Assembly: GCF_014692875.1 (NCBI RefSeq)
Contig: NZ_CP061171.1
Location: 5,456,001-5,520,000, forward strand
Length of the DNA: 64,000 bases
Direction of reading: 5' to 3'
Origin: Pedobacter riviphilus
Lineage (GTDB): Bacteria; Bacteroidota; Bacteroidia; Sphingobacteriales; Sphingobacteriaceae
The notes beneath the pieces are model-generated. The model did not search any database. It saw only the letters and a program-made list of their open reading frames with translations, and was not told the origin of the DNA. Positions 1-7,807 of the stretch are shown piece after piece; the first letter of the stretch is position 1; every line of letters begins with the position of its first letter. The translations under genes and the position numbers were made by a program.

Positions 1-343
1 ATTTTACTGGTTTAGTTTCACCTTTAATGGTTAAGTTGCCTTTAACGATATAATCGCCTCCATCTTTTTCTACCGAATTAGATTTAAATTCAATGTGTGC
101 AAATTTTTCAGCATCGAAAAAATCGCCACTTTTTAAATGGTTATCACGGTCGGTATTTCCGGTATCAATTGAACCGATATCACCTTTGAAAGAAATTTCT
201 GCATTTTCAAATTCATCACCTTCTGATGTTAATTCTGCAGTGAAAGATTTTAAACTACCAGTTACAGTAGTAATCATTAAGTGTTTTACTTTAAATTGTA
301 ATTCGCTGTGGGTTGGATCTAATGTCCATTTTGTAGTTGCCAT
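1..343 (-). CDS. YceI family protein (3' end cut by window edge)
   Basis: The reverse strand reads from an ATG at 343 through at least 114 codons and runs off the window. It begins MATTKWTLDPTHSELQFKVK and continues with a segment containing GDIGSIDTGNTDRDNHLKSGDFFDAEKF split over several strands. Family knowledge: YceI proteins are lipocalin-like beta-barrels that bind isoprenoid-type lipids, and the W-x-(I/L)DPxHS start and the RDxHLKSxDFFD block are their hallmarks. There is no signal peptide, so this is a cytoplasmic version. The gene continues left of the window. The next gene upstream, a Crp/Fnr regulator, is on the same strand 179 bases away. The family is sure, the ligand unknown. Confidence 0.9.
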   Translation of the reverse strand, partial: MATTKWTLDPTHSELQFKVKHLMITTVTGSLKSFTAELTSEGDEFENAEISFKGDIGSIDTGNTDRDNHLKSGDFFDAEKFAHIEFKSNSVEKDGGDYIVKGNLTIKGETKPVK

Positions 344-522
344 ATCTTTTGTTTTTTGAGATGTTTAATATTTACAACACAAAAGTACAGCGCAGGTTTT
401 TACTACAGATTGATGTATGGTAAGAAAGGGAAATAATTGAATGAGAGAAGGATAGAATGACGTATTGGTGAAAAGTTGTACGTTGAAAGGTTAGATTTGA
501 AAAAGCCATTCACTCATTGAGT

Positions 523-1110
523 CTATGGCCTAAAATGTTTATTGGCCAGTTCCTTTCTTACCCGGCTTAACGATTCGGGTGTAATGCCCAGATAAGAGGC
601 AATCATCCATTGTGGTACGCGGAGGGTAAGGTTGGGGTATAGTTTTATAAAATCGAGGTATCTTTCTTCGGCCGTAGCACTTAATAACATGTTAATTCTT
701 TTCTGCATAAAGCGGATCGAATTATTAAGCAGTTTGATTTGCATGGGCTGTAAGCATGGCACTTGCCTGGCAGCTTCCTCCATGAAATTGTTAGGCATTA
801 ATATGGCTTCGGTTGCTTCGATGGCATCGATAAAAAATATTGATGGCTCATTGTTCATGTTGTTACGGTCAGAAACCAGCCAGTTTTCGGGGGCAAACTG
901 AAGGATGTGCTCTTTGCCTTTCGCATCAATTGAGTACGCCCGTAATAAACCTTTTCCTACAAAATATCCGTGTTTGAAATTATCGCCAGTATATTGAAGT
1001 ATTTCGTTTTTTTCGAATTTTTTTACCTTTAAAGCAGATGATATGCTTTCGAACTGCTCATCAGTTATCTCTATTTTTTCCTGTAAGTATTTCTGGAACT
1101 GATGAATCAT
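523..1110 (-). CDS. Crp/Fnr family transcriptional regulator
   Basis: This 195-residue protein has a cyclic-nucleotide-binding-like beta-roll at about residues 20-110 (GDNFKHGYFVGKGLLRAYSI belongs to it) and a C-terminal winged helix-turn-helix at about 165-190 (MIASYLGITPESLSRVRKEL). It has no N-terminal cysteine cluster, so an Fnr-type iron-sulfur centre is unlikely. Bacteroidetes carry many such short Crp/Fnr proteins, often next to the gene they control. Its target cannot be told from the sequence. The neighbouring yceI gene lies downstream on the same strand, and a FeoB-associated gene lies upstream. A second Crp/Fnr protein sits at 11726. Confidence 0.9.
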   Translation of the reverse strand: MIHQFQKYLQEKIEITDEQFESISSALKVKKFEKNEILQYTGDNFKHGYFVGKGLLRAYSIDAKGKEHILQFAPENWLVSDRNNMNNEPSIFFIDAIEATEAILMPNNFMEEAARQVPCLQPMQIKLLNNSIRFMQKRINMLLSATAEERYLDFIKLYPNLTLRVPQWMIASYLGITPESLSRVRKELANKHFRP

Positions 1111-1122
1111 AAAGGTACAATG

Positions 1123-1281
1123 TTATTTTTTTACGGGCTTAATATCGGAAAAATCTACACCACATTTGCAATTGCCGCCACAACCGTCTTTTTTTACCTG
1201 TAAAGATTTAAAAACCAAACGGCCAACATATACCAATGCTACCGCAAAAAGTAAAAAGACTAAAATCGTTTGAATATCCAT
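1123..1281 (-). CDS. FeoB-associated Cys-rich membrane protein
   Basis: This short gene encodes 52 residues. It starts MDIQTILVFLLFAVALVYVG, one membrane helix at residues 4-20, then a basic linker and a cysteine cluster (KKDGCGGNCKC at about 31-40) in the cytosolic tail. The pattern of one helix plus CGGNCKC-type cysteines is that of the FeoB-associated Cys-rich family, small partners of ferrous iron transport often found near feoB. No feoB is visible here; it could lie elsewhere. The start ATG at 1281 is the only sensible one, and the stop is 12 bases before the Crp/Fnr start, so the two could be co-transcribed. Confidence 0.8.
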   Translation of the reverse strand: MDIQTILVFLLFAVALVYVGRLVFKSLQVKKDGCGGNCKCGVDFSDIKPVKK

Positions 1282-1345
1282 AATGCAAATATAAAGGGTT
1301 TTAGGCTGAAGCCGTTCAAGTGAATGTAAATTATTGGATCAATGT

Positions 1346-1471
1346 TTAACCGCAAAGCTTTTCGCTAAGGTTGCTAAGCTTACGGATGTCTTTGCTAGGG
1401 TTTATTTGGTGAAAATTAAGACCTAATGTTATTAATGTGCTTTGCGTCTTTCTTTTGCATTCTTTGTGGTT
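1346..1471. repeat. Dispersed TTAACCGCAAAG-type inverted repeat, copy 1
   Basis: The left end TTAACCGCAAAG (1346-1357) is complementary, with changes, to CTTTGTGGTT (1462-1471). The interior has further CGCTAAG/CTTTGCG-like words. Related copies lie at 16234-16328 and 46679-46772. This copy fills the gap between the amidoligase cluster end (1483) and the FeoB-associated gene. Confidence 0.6.
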
Positions 1472-1482
1472 GTGGAAAGAAT

Positions 1483-2670
1483 TTACTCCTCCATAAAACC
1501 TACAGTACCACCAACCCAATCAAAATCGGCATTGTAACGTACGCCGATCATTTTACCACGGCTTAAGCGGGCCAGATTAATGCACAGTTGGGGTTCGCCA
1601 CCATCAGGCCATAAATACATCATCCTTACTTCTGCCTTTACGCCACCATCAGGTGCCTGTACAGCTGGCTCGTAATTTACCTTTCTTTGTAAAATCCAGT
1701 TTTCCGGATCTTTTATATTAGTAATGTCCGTTTCACTAACATCGATAATTACGCCCATCCCAGCAAAAGAGAATAATGGCTTAAGTACGTAGTTCTCTAA
1801 ATCTTTAGGAATTGCAGTTAATTCATTTAAAAAACGTGTTTCGGGTACAAACTCACTTTTCAAGAAGGGCATGGTATATTTGCTGATTCGATAAAACCAG
1901 TTTGGATGTGTTACCCATTCCACATCGAGTTCTTCACGTGGATCGAAACTATTTTTAAAAATCTCGGTATTATTGGCCACTTCGTCAAATATCAAGCGGT
2001 TATAAATTCTTTTTAACTGGATTTTTTTACCATCTTCTTCGTAAAAGAGCTGTTTGCCTACTTTTTTAATATCTTCCAATGCCAAGATTTTAATACCCAA
2101 CATTTTTTGGGTAACAAAAAAATCAATAGCTGTTTTTTGATGAGGTGCATCTACATCCATCAAGGCCACTTCTTCTGGCTTGTGAGCGCCAATAATAACT
2201 TCTTTAAGCAGCTTGATGTACCCTTCCTCGTTAAAGCCGTTTAAGAAATGATTCACAGAGCTATCAATTTCAAAACCTGCCTTAAAAGTTTTTGCTAAAT
2301 GATGCTGAAATCCATATAAGGAAGGGAATCCTTGCATTTCGATCAACATGGGGGTAAGTTCTCCTGCTTGATTTTTACAAATGCCGAAATCGAAAGTTAA
2401 AAAGTGTGGTTGCTTGTTCTCATTAGGGACGTTCCAATCTGTTGGAATCGACTTTTGGGTAAGTGCCTTAAAGTTGGGTTGCTTAATTAGCTTGATAATT
2501 TCTTCCCCTGCTTCAATTAACTTTTGTTTTAACCGCTTCGGAATAAATATCGGGGTTTCAGCAACGCGAAAAGGAATTTCAGGATAACCTAAACCAAGCT
2601 GGGTTAAAAAAGCCTGGTACTTTTCTCTAGTAAACTGTTGATTGTATTTTTGGCGTTGAGCAGGTATCAT
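1483..2670 (-). CDS. ATP-grasp domain protein (putative carboxylate-amine ligase), last gene of the cluster
   Basis: The protein has 395 residues and no signal peptide. The C-terminal half looks like an ATP-grasp catalytic region: VLKPLFSFAGMGV at about 295-307 (Lys plus a glycine-rich loop over ATP), ILQRKV at 326-331, EVRMMY at 347-352 and NLARLSRG at 365-372 (candidate metal and phosphate ligands). The N-terminal 200 residues are specific to this family and probably form the acceptor or pre-ATP-grasp region. ATP-grasp ligases join a carboxylate to an amine through an acyl phosphate. It follows the amidotransferase gene with a 99-base gap that holds a perfect 25-base inverted repeat, so expression may be uncoupled from the upstream genes. 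The substrate is unknown. Confidence 0.75.
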   Translation of the reverse strand: MIPAQRQKYNQQFTREKYQAFLTQLGLGYPEIPFRVAETPIFIPKRLKQKLIEAGEEIIKLIKQPNFKALTQKSIPTDWNVPNENKQPHFLTFDFGICKNQAGELTPMLIEMQGFPSLYGFQHHLAKTFKAGFEIDSSVNHFLNGFNEEGYIKLLKEVIIGAHKPEEVALMDVDAPHQKTAIDFFVTQKMLGIKILALEDIKKVGKQLFYEEDGKKIQLKRIYNRLIFDEVANNTEIFKNSFDPREELDVEWVTHPNWFYRISKYTMPFLKSEFVPETRFLNELTAIPKDLENYVLKPLFSFAGMGVIIDVSETDITNIKDPENWILQRKVNYEPAVQAPDGGVKAEVRMMYLWPDGGEPQLCINLARLSRGKMIGVRYNADFDWVGGTVGFMEE

Positions 2671-2686
2671 ATGTTTTTATAGTTTT

Positions 2687-2760
2687 CGTCATTGCTAGGC
2701 ACGAAGCAATCCTAGAACCATCGCTAAAGCATTAAGATTGCTTCGTGCCTAGCAATGACG
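2687..2760. repeat. Perfect inverted repeat, CGTCAT...ATGACG family, copy 1
   Basis: The left arm 2687-2711 (starts CGTCATTGCTAGGCACGAAG) and the right arm 2736-2760 are exact reverse complements over 25 bases, with a 24-base spacer. It lies inside the amidoligase gene cluster, between the amidotransferase stop and the next start, and could act as an mRNA stability or attenuation element. It belongs to a dispersed family with copies at 7726, 33048, 36732, 50297, 54600 and 63112. Confidence 0.85.
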
Positions 2761-2769
2761 GCTATTTGT

Positions 2770-3597
2770 TTATACCGCTTGCAAATCCCCAATTGCTTTT
2801 TGCAAGAAATTAGGTAAGATAACACTTTGTGTAAGTACAATTCTTGCCGGATCGTCTAAACTGTTTAACATATCCAGGTATTTTTGTTCGCCATGCAGAC
2901 CGATGATTGCTTTTTTCTTTTCTTCTTGAAGTAAGTACATTTTCATGCCCACCGGATCAGCTTCTGGATGAAACTGCGTACCGATGATTTCTTCAGAAAA
3001 GCGGATCGACATCATGCAACGTTCTAAATCCACATGTTTACGCTCTTTTTCAATGGCTAATAATTTTGCGCCTTTTTTCTCGAAAGCAGCAAAATCTGGC
3101 TCGATCACTTGCCAATCTCTGCTGTCTACCGAAAAGAAAGGATTGGTAATGCCATTAAAAATTTCGTCTTTTTCTCCTTCTTCTGTTAAGTTTATAGGGA
3201 AAATACCAAAAGCGTTCGACCGTCTTTCGGTTACATTACCCAACTCATATTTTCTACAAGCCAATTGGAAGGAGTGGCAGATCAAAAAAGCATACTTTTT
3301 TCTTTCGTCATTTTTATGGTTAAAAGCTTCTATCTGATCTAAGAGATTAAAGAAGTCATTTTCCCATTGTTCGCCCTTACTTTCAATAGGGCTGCCTGGG
3401 CCACCACTAGAAATATAAGCATCGTAACCAATGTGTGGTATTTCTCCTTTTTGCCTTAAATCGAAAATATCAAAGCTTAGATCGATATTGTTTTCGTTTC
3501 TAAAACGGGATAAAATTTCCTGAATTCCCCGCATACCCTGATTAGGTGCACCGTTATTCATGTCAACAACGGCCACCTTTAAGCTCCTTTTATCCAT
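2770..3597 (-). CDS. Class I glutamine amidotransferase-like protein
   Basis: The protein has 275 residues with the complete triad of class I GATases: an oxyanion-region motif SSGGPGSP at 63-70, nucleophile Cys107 in LICHSFQLACR, and His210/Glu212 in GTQFHPEADP. It would hydrolyse glutamine to supply ammonia, or act as a gamma-glutamyl hydrolase on a product. It resembles the GuaA-type amidotransferase domain but stands alone without a synthetase domain. Its start is only 7 bases after the stop of the YbdK-like ligase gene, so the two are almost surely co-translated. Context suggests it amidates, or trims glutamyl groups from, the compound made by the cluster. That role is inference; the fold call is firm. 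Confidence 0.85.
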   Translation of the reverse strand: MDKRSLKVAVVDMNNGAPNQGMRGIQEILSRFRNENNIDLSFDIFDLRQKGEIPHIGYDAYISSGGPGSPIESKGEQWENDFFNLLDQIEAFNHKNDERKKYAFLICHSFQLACRKYELGNVTERRSNAFGIFPINLTEEGEKDEIFNGITNPFFSVDSRDWQVIEPDFAAFEKKGAKLLAIEKERKHVDLERCMMSIRFSEEIIGTQFHPEADPVGMKMYLLQEEKKKAIIGLHGEQKYLDMLNSLDDPARIVLTQSVILPNFLQKAIGDLQAV

Positions 3598-3604
3598 TAT
3601 AAAA

Positions 3605-4705
3605 TTACTTTGCGCCTATAAGTGTTTGAGTAGTAATGTAATCTACCACCGCCTCAAAGTTACCAGTTTGTTGGTAAACCGCCAACTGCCTATCTGCGCC
3701 TGTACCATGCTCCAATATTTTATGCACATAATTAATGTCATCACGGCAGCCTAAATCATCCACCACATCATCTACAAAATCTAACAGTTCTAAAATAAGG
3801 TTGCGGCAGTTCACTTCCATTTCTTTCCCGAAATCGATTAGGTTCCCATCAATTCCATAACGGGCAGCCCGCCATTTATTCTCATTGATTAATGCTCTCG
3901 AATAGCTGATAAACTCCATGTTCTGCAAACGCAGTTTGTATAGTTTGGCACATAATGCCTGAAATAATGCCGTAAAAGCCATTGTTTCATCAATCAACAT
4001 CGGGCAATCGCAAATGCGGAACTCAACAGTGTCGAAAAACGGATGCACACGGATATCCCACCAAATCTTTTTTGCATTGTCCATGCAATTGGTTTTGATG
4101 AGCAGTTTTACATAATTATCGTAATCCTCAATGCTATTAAAAATATCAGGGATACCAGTACGTGGAAATTTGTCGAAAATTTTAGTGCGAAAAGATTTGT
4201 AACCCGTGTTCCGCGATTCCCAGAATGGCGAGTTGGTTGATAAAGCAAAAACATGCGGTAAAAAATACCTCACCTGATTGGCGATGTGAATAGCCAGTTC
4301 GCGCGATTGGAAACCAACATGTACATGCAGACCAAAAATGAGGTTAGAACGTGCAGCTTCCTGTAGTTCGTTCACAATCTCATTATAACGGGGATGTTCT
4401 GTAATTAACTGCTTTTCCCAATGCGAGAAAGGGTGAGTGCCAGCGGCCCCAATTCTTAAGCCCTGCTCTCCGGCTAGCTGCGAAACCGTATAACGCAGTT
4501 GAGAAATCTCTTCGCGTGCTTCGGTGGTGGTTTTACAAATACCGGTTCCAACTTCTACCACAGCCTGGTGCATTTCTGCTTTAACCTGGTCTTTGTGAAT
4601 TTTTTGGGCGGCTTCTACAATTTTTTGCTCGTGCGAAGTGAGCTCTCTGGTAACGGGATCAATTACCATATATTCTTCTTCTATGCCCAGCGTAAATTCG
4701 TTCAT
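3605..4705 (-). CDS. YbdK-type carboxylate-amine ligase (GCS2 family)
   Basis: The protein has 366 residues, typical for the YbdK/glutamate-cysteine ligase type 2 family. It starts with the metal and ATP site motif LGIEEEYMVID (residues 6-16) and has LHVHVG at 126-131 and FRTKIFDKFPRTG in the middle, all characteristic. The family makes a peptide-like bond from a carboxylate and an amine at the cost of ATP; weak gamma-glutamylcysteine synthesis is known for the E. coli member. It is the third gene of the cluster, 28 bases after an ATP-grasp ligase and 7 bases before an amidotransferase. With two further ligases nearby, it probably forms one bond of a multi-step amide product. Confidence 0.9.
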   Translation of the reverse strand: MNEFTLGIEEEYMVIDPVTRELTSHEQKIVEAAQKIHKDQVKAEMHQAVVEVGTGICKTTTEAREEISQLRYTVSQLAGEQGLRIGAAGTHPFSHWEKQLITEHPRYNEIVNELQEAARSNLIFGLHVHVGFQSRELAIHIANQVRYFLPHVFALSTNSPFWESRNTGYKSFRTKIFDKFPRTGIPDIFNSIEDYDNYVKLLIKTNCMDNAKKIWWDIRVHPFFDTVEFRICDCPMLIDETMAFTALFQALCAKLYKLRLQNMEFISYSRALINENKWRAARYGIDGNLIDFGKEMEVNCRNLILELLDFVDDVVDDLGCRDDINYVHKILEHGTGADRQLAVYQQTGNFEAVVDYITTQTLIGAK

Positions 4706-4733
4706 TCTTCTATTGATTAAAATTAAATCCCAG

Positions 4734-5813
4734 TTATTTTTTTGCTGCCGGTTTTTTAGGTTTTGCAGCTGTTTTTTCTGTTGTTGCAGTCTTAACCTTT
4801 TCTGTCGCCGTAACTTTCTTTGGAGTAGTTGTTTTAGCCACTTTTGGTGCAGTTTTAGCTATTAACGGTTTGCCTCCAACTGACAATTTAATATATTCGC
4901 CCCAGGTTAAATTATCTTGTCCGTCTTTTTGTGCTTTAGCTCTTTCTATGGCGTAATTTGCCGTAGTTTCTACTACCCAATCAAAATTTTCCTGACCAAC
5001 ACTCTTAATGTCGGCATCAGGGGCAGGGTTACAGAAATCGATTGCAATAGGTACACCATTACGCACGGCAAATTCAACAGTATTGAAATCGTAGCCCAAA
5101 TATCTGCATAACTTTAGGGTGTATTCTTCTACTGTTTTAAGCAATTTCGGATCTGGCGATTTACCTTCCGTTGCATAGCGTAAGTGATGCGGATTACGTG
5201 GATCATACTGCATAATACGCACATATTTGCCACCTATACAATAACACCTAAAATATTCTTCGAAAATAATTTCTTCCTGCAAAAGCATTACCAGTTGTTG
5301 GGTGCCGCTGTGTTTATCAAAAAAATCTTCTTTATCATGAAGTTTATAAACATCTCTCCAGCCCCCACCATCATAAGGTTTCATATACGCCGGAAAACCT
5401 ACATACTCGAAAATCGCATCCCAATTTAATGGCATTTCCAGGTTAGAAAAAGATTCGGATGTTGTTCCGGTTGGATGTTCTCTTGAAGGGATTAAGGCCG
5501 TTTTGGGTACGGGAACACCAATTTGTTCGGCCAGGGCATTGTTAAAAAACTTTTCGTCGGCGCTCCACCAAAATGGATTGTTGATTACGGCAGTTCCTGT
5601 AATGGCAGCATTTTTTAATGAGGCGCGATAGAATGGTACATCTTGCGAAATCCGGTCGATAATTACCGAATAACCCAGCGGCGAATTTTGAAATATCTTA
5701 TCGATTTTAACAGCTTCGGCAGTAATGCCTTTTTCTGCTTTTTGATTAATTCTTTCGATTACGGCTTCAGGAAAAGAGCGTTCCTGTCCAAATAAAATCC
5801 CTATTTTTTTCAT
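4734..5813 (-). CDS. RimK/D-Ala-ligase-like ATP-grasp protein with Lys-rich C-terminal tail
   Basis: The protein has 359 residues. ATP-grasp signs: AYMKPYDGGGWRDV at 142-155 (ATP lysine and glycine loop), LLQEEI near 177-182, DFNTVEFAV at 242-250 and AIDFCNP at 257-263 (acidic and Asn metal ligands). The N-terminal 100 residues form the usual pre-ATP-grasp domain (KKIGILFGQERSFPEA). From about residue 318 the protein turns into a low-complexity tail of Lys, Ala, Thr and Pro with 13 lysines in its last 40 residues, much like a histone H1 tail. The tail is not part of the catalytic fold. The gene is 187 bases downstream of the esterase gene. The catalytic class is clear; the substrate and the tail function are not. 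Confidence 0.85.
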   Translation of the reverse strand: MKKIGILFGQERSFPEAVIERINQKAEKGITAEAVKIDKIFQNSPLGYSVIIDRISQDVPFYRASLKNAAITGTAVINNPFWWSADEKFFNNALAEQIGVPVPKTALIPSREHPTGTTSESFSNLEMPLNWDAIFEYVGFPAYMKPYDGGGWRDVYKLHDKEDFFDKHSGTQQLVMLLQEEIIFEEYFRCYCIGGKYVRIMQYDPRNPHHLRYATEGKSPDPKLLKTVEEYTLKLCRYLGYDFNTVEFAVRNGVPIAIDFCNPAPDADIKSVGQENFDWVVETTANYAIERAKAQKDGQDNLTWGEYIKLSVGGKPLIAKTAPKVAKTTTPKKVTATEKVKTATTEKTAAKPKKPAAKK

Positions 5814-5845
5814 AGTTTTAATTGTCTTTCAATCGTGATAAAGCG

Positions 5846-5887
5846 ATCATGAGCCTTTGTAGTTGGTTACACTTGTTTGCTCATGAT
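5846..5887. other. Intercistronic inverted repeat upstream of the ATP-grasp gene
   Basis: ATCATGAGC (5846-5854) and GCTCATGAT (5879-5887) are exact complements around a 24-base loop. It lies between the esterase stop (6001) and the ATP-grasp start (5813) and could be a processing or weak termination hairpin that separates the two genes. Confidence 0.45.
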
Positions 5888-6000
5888 GGTTTCATTGGTA
5901 AGTATTGAGTTTAATTGTTTAACTGGTTAATCGGTTAATTGTTTGATAAAATTATATCCTAAATCGACTCGGGACTTAAGACCGCCGACTTAGGACTAAA

Positions 6001-6708
6001 CTAAAGCTGTGCAATATAATCCGGAAACATTTCTCTCCAGATGGGCCAATCGTGATCTGCATTTTGTCTGATATCAAGCCAGTGATTGATACCCTTTTTA
6101 TTTAAAATATTGGATAAACGCTCATTATCGGGCCTGCACATATCACGGTCTGTTGTGCCCAAAACAATTTTCATATAATGTAGCTCGGGGTTACTGTTAT
6201 TCAGCAGATAATCAACCGGGTTGTTGAAATAAACATCGTCATTGTAAAAACCGTCTAGCTGGCCAGAAATATCGAAAGCCCCGCTCATACTAAACATGTG
6301 GCTTACCAACCAGGGGTGTCTGAAAGCGAAATTTGCTGCATGATAACCACCAAAACTACAGCCAGCAGTAATAATTTTGCTGTGCCCGGTTTCGTGCCTG
6401 GCCAGAGGGGCTACCTCTTCCAATAAATACTTGTCGTACCAGATGTGGTTTTTAACCCTGTCGGCAGGATGGATACTTTTGTTGTACCAGCTTAATTTAT
6501 CAACACCATCAGGGCAATAGATCTTAATTTTTCCTTCATTGATAAAACCCTCAACAGAATCGATCAACTTGAAATCCTTGTTTTCAAAATATCGACCCAT
6601 GCTTGTTGGGAACAGTAGGATAGGGATGCCACCGTGACCAAAGATGAGCATGTCGATTTCGCCACTTAAATTCGGGCTGTACCATTTCTTATGTTCTTCT
6701 TTAACCAT
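6001..6708 (-). CDS. Alpha/beta-hydrolase, COG4947-like esterase
   Basis: The protein has 235 residues and no signal peptide. The nucleophile elbow GCSFGGYHAA (Ser118 in GCSFG) fits the esterase D/COG4947 group. Candidate acid residues lie in LGTTDRDM (181-190), and the likely catalytic His is in NADHDWPIW (His219). It is the first gene of the minus-strand cluster of ligases and divides from a second esterase gene (6891) by a shared promoter region of 182 bases. In such a setting it may hydrolyse or transfer an ester or amide in the pathway product, or remove it. Substrate unknown; the fold and triad are well supported. Confidence 0.85.
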   Translation of the reverse strand: MVKEEHKKWYSPNLSGEIDMLIFGHGGIPILLFPTSMGRYFENKDFKLIDSVEGFINEGKIKIYCPDGVDKLSWYNKSIHPADRVKNHIWYDKYLLEEVAPLARHETGHSKIITAGCSFGGYHAANFAFRHPWLVSHMFSMSGAFDISGQLDGFYNDDVYFNNPVDYLLNNSNPELHYMKIVLGTTDRDMCRPDNERLSNILNKKGINHWLDIRQNADHDWPIWREMFPDYIAQL

Positions 6709-6837
6709 AATAAAAATTGAATGATTTAAGGTATAAATTAAAATCTACAAAAAGAATTGTTTAAGCAGTAAAATGAAGCAAATTAAATGCGTATTGTAAA
6801 AATTAACCTATGATAATTAATAGTTTACGGAGATTTG

Positions 6838-6845
6838 TACCTTTG
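6838..6845 (+). promoter_or_regulatory. Bacteroidetes -7 element for the esterase gene
   Basis: TACCTTTG matches the TAnnTTTG consensus of Bacteroidetes housekeeping promoters. It sits 45 bases before the chosen ATG at 6891. No clear -33 TTG was found at the expected distance. Confidence 0.5.
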
Positions 6846-6890
6846 CACCCTAATTCTGAGGCGATAGCCATGTGATAGGGGATTTTGAAT

Positions 6891-7703
6891 ATGATGTACA
6901 CCACAATTTTATCCGTAAAAGTTAATACCAGTAACTTTAAAATACCCTCGGCTTATTTAAAGCATGAGGTAGAAATAGATATTTACGCACCCGAAGGTAT
7001 TTTAGGAAATGAGAAAATAGAGCTTCTTTTATTAAATGATGGGCAGGATGTGGCCAGAATGGATTTTAGCCGGATTTTGGAAGAAGCCCACCACGGCAAA
7101 AGAAACCATAGGTTGGTTGTGGTAGCCATTAAAGCATCAGCAGATCGTTTAATGGAGTATGGTGTTGCGGGGGTGCCCGATTTTAAAGGACGTGGTGCGA
7201 AAGCCAGTTTATATACTGATTTCGTGATTAAAGAACTTTTGCCTTTTGTTAAAAAGAAAATTGCGATGCCGATAACTGGTAAAGTAGGTTTTGCTGGTTT
7301 TTCTCTGGGTGGTTTATCTGCATTCGATATTGCTTGGAATAATCCTGCTGCTTTTGATGTTATTGGTGTTTTTTCAGGAGCATTTTGGTGGAGAAAAAAA
7401 GACCTGGCCGAGGGGTATACCGATGCCGACCGTATTATGCATCAACAACTGGAAAATACTTCTACTAAGCCAGATATGAAATTCTGGTTAATGACCGGAA
7501 CGGAAGACGAAAAGGCCGACAGGAACAAAAATATGATCATCGATTCGATAGACGATACGATCGATATTGTTAAAATACTTCTAAATAAAGGTTACAAACG
7601 GCCAGAAAATGTTTTTTATTACGAAAAAGTTGGTGGCAAACACGATGTTCCGACCTGGGAAAGTGTAATGCCAGCTTTTTTAGATTGGGCATTTGAGGTT
7701 TAG
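6891..7703 (+). CDS. Putative esterase (esterase D / IroE-like alpha/beta-hydrolase)
   Basis: I start it at the ATG at 6891, because AGGGG lies 10 bases upstream; the in-frame TTG at 6885 is less likely. The protein has about 270 residues with LLLLNDGQDVARMDF near the N-terminus (typical of the family: LNDGQ), the nucleophile elbow GFAGFSLGG (Ser at about 138) and a C-terminal GGKHDVPTWESVMPAFLDW that holds the His. The family includes esterases acting on carbohydrate or peptide esters and siderophore esters. It diverges from the minus-strand esterase of the ligase cluster, so the two hydrolases may share regulation. Substrate unknown. Confidence 0.85.
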   Translation: MMYTTILSVKVNTSNFKIPSAYLKHEVEIDIYAPEGILGNEKIELLLLNDGQDVARMDFSRILEEAHHGKRNHRLVVVAIKASADRLMEYGVAGVPDFKGRGAKASLYTDFVIKELLPFVKKKIAMPITGKVGFAGFSLGGLSAFDIAWNNPAAFDVIGVFSGAFWWRKKDLAEGYTDADRIMHQQLENTSTKPDMKFWLMTGTEDEKADRNKNMIIDSIDDTIDIVKILLNKGYKRPENVFYYEKVGGKHDVPTWESVMPAFLDWAFEV

Positions 7704-7725
7704 TGATAGAATCGATTAGTATCGC

Positions 7726-7794
7726 CGTCATTCCCGCGAATGCGGGAATCGTAATACAAGCGCTTTAAGATTCCCAATCGAGTTGGGAATGACG
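7726..7794. repeat. Double-hairpin repeat, CGTCAT...ATGACG family, copy 2
   Basis: CGTCATTCCCGCGAATGCGGGAATC (7726-7750, a hairpin in itself) is followed by a second hairpin at 7769-7794 ending GGGAATGACG, and the two halves also pair with each other at their outer ends. It lies between converging genes and could stop transcription from both sides. Confidence 0.8.
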
Positions 7795-7807
7795 ACCGTT
7801 AGTGTGG

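Noticed and set aside
2770..3597. GMP synthase or CTP synthase amidotransferase part
   Set aside because: The synthetase domain is missing, the length is 275 residues, and the neighbours are amidoligases rather than nucleotide genes.
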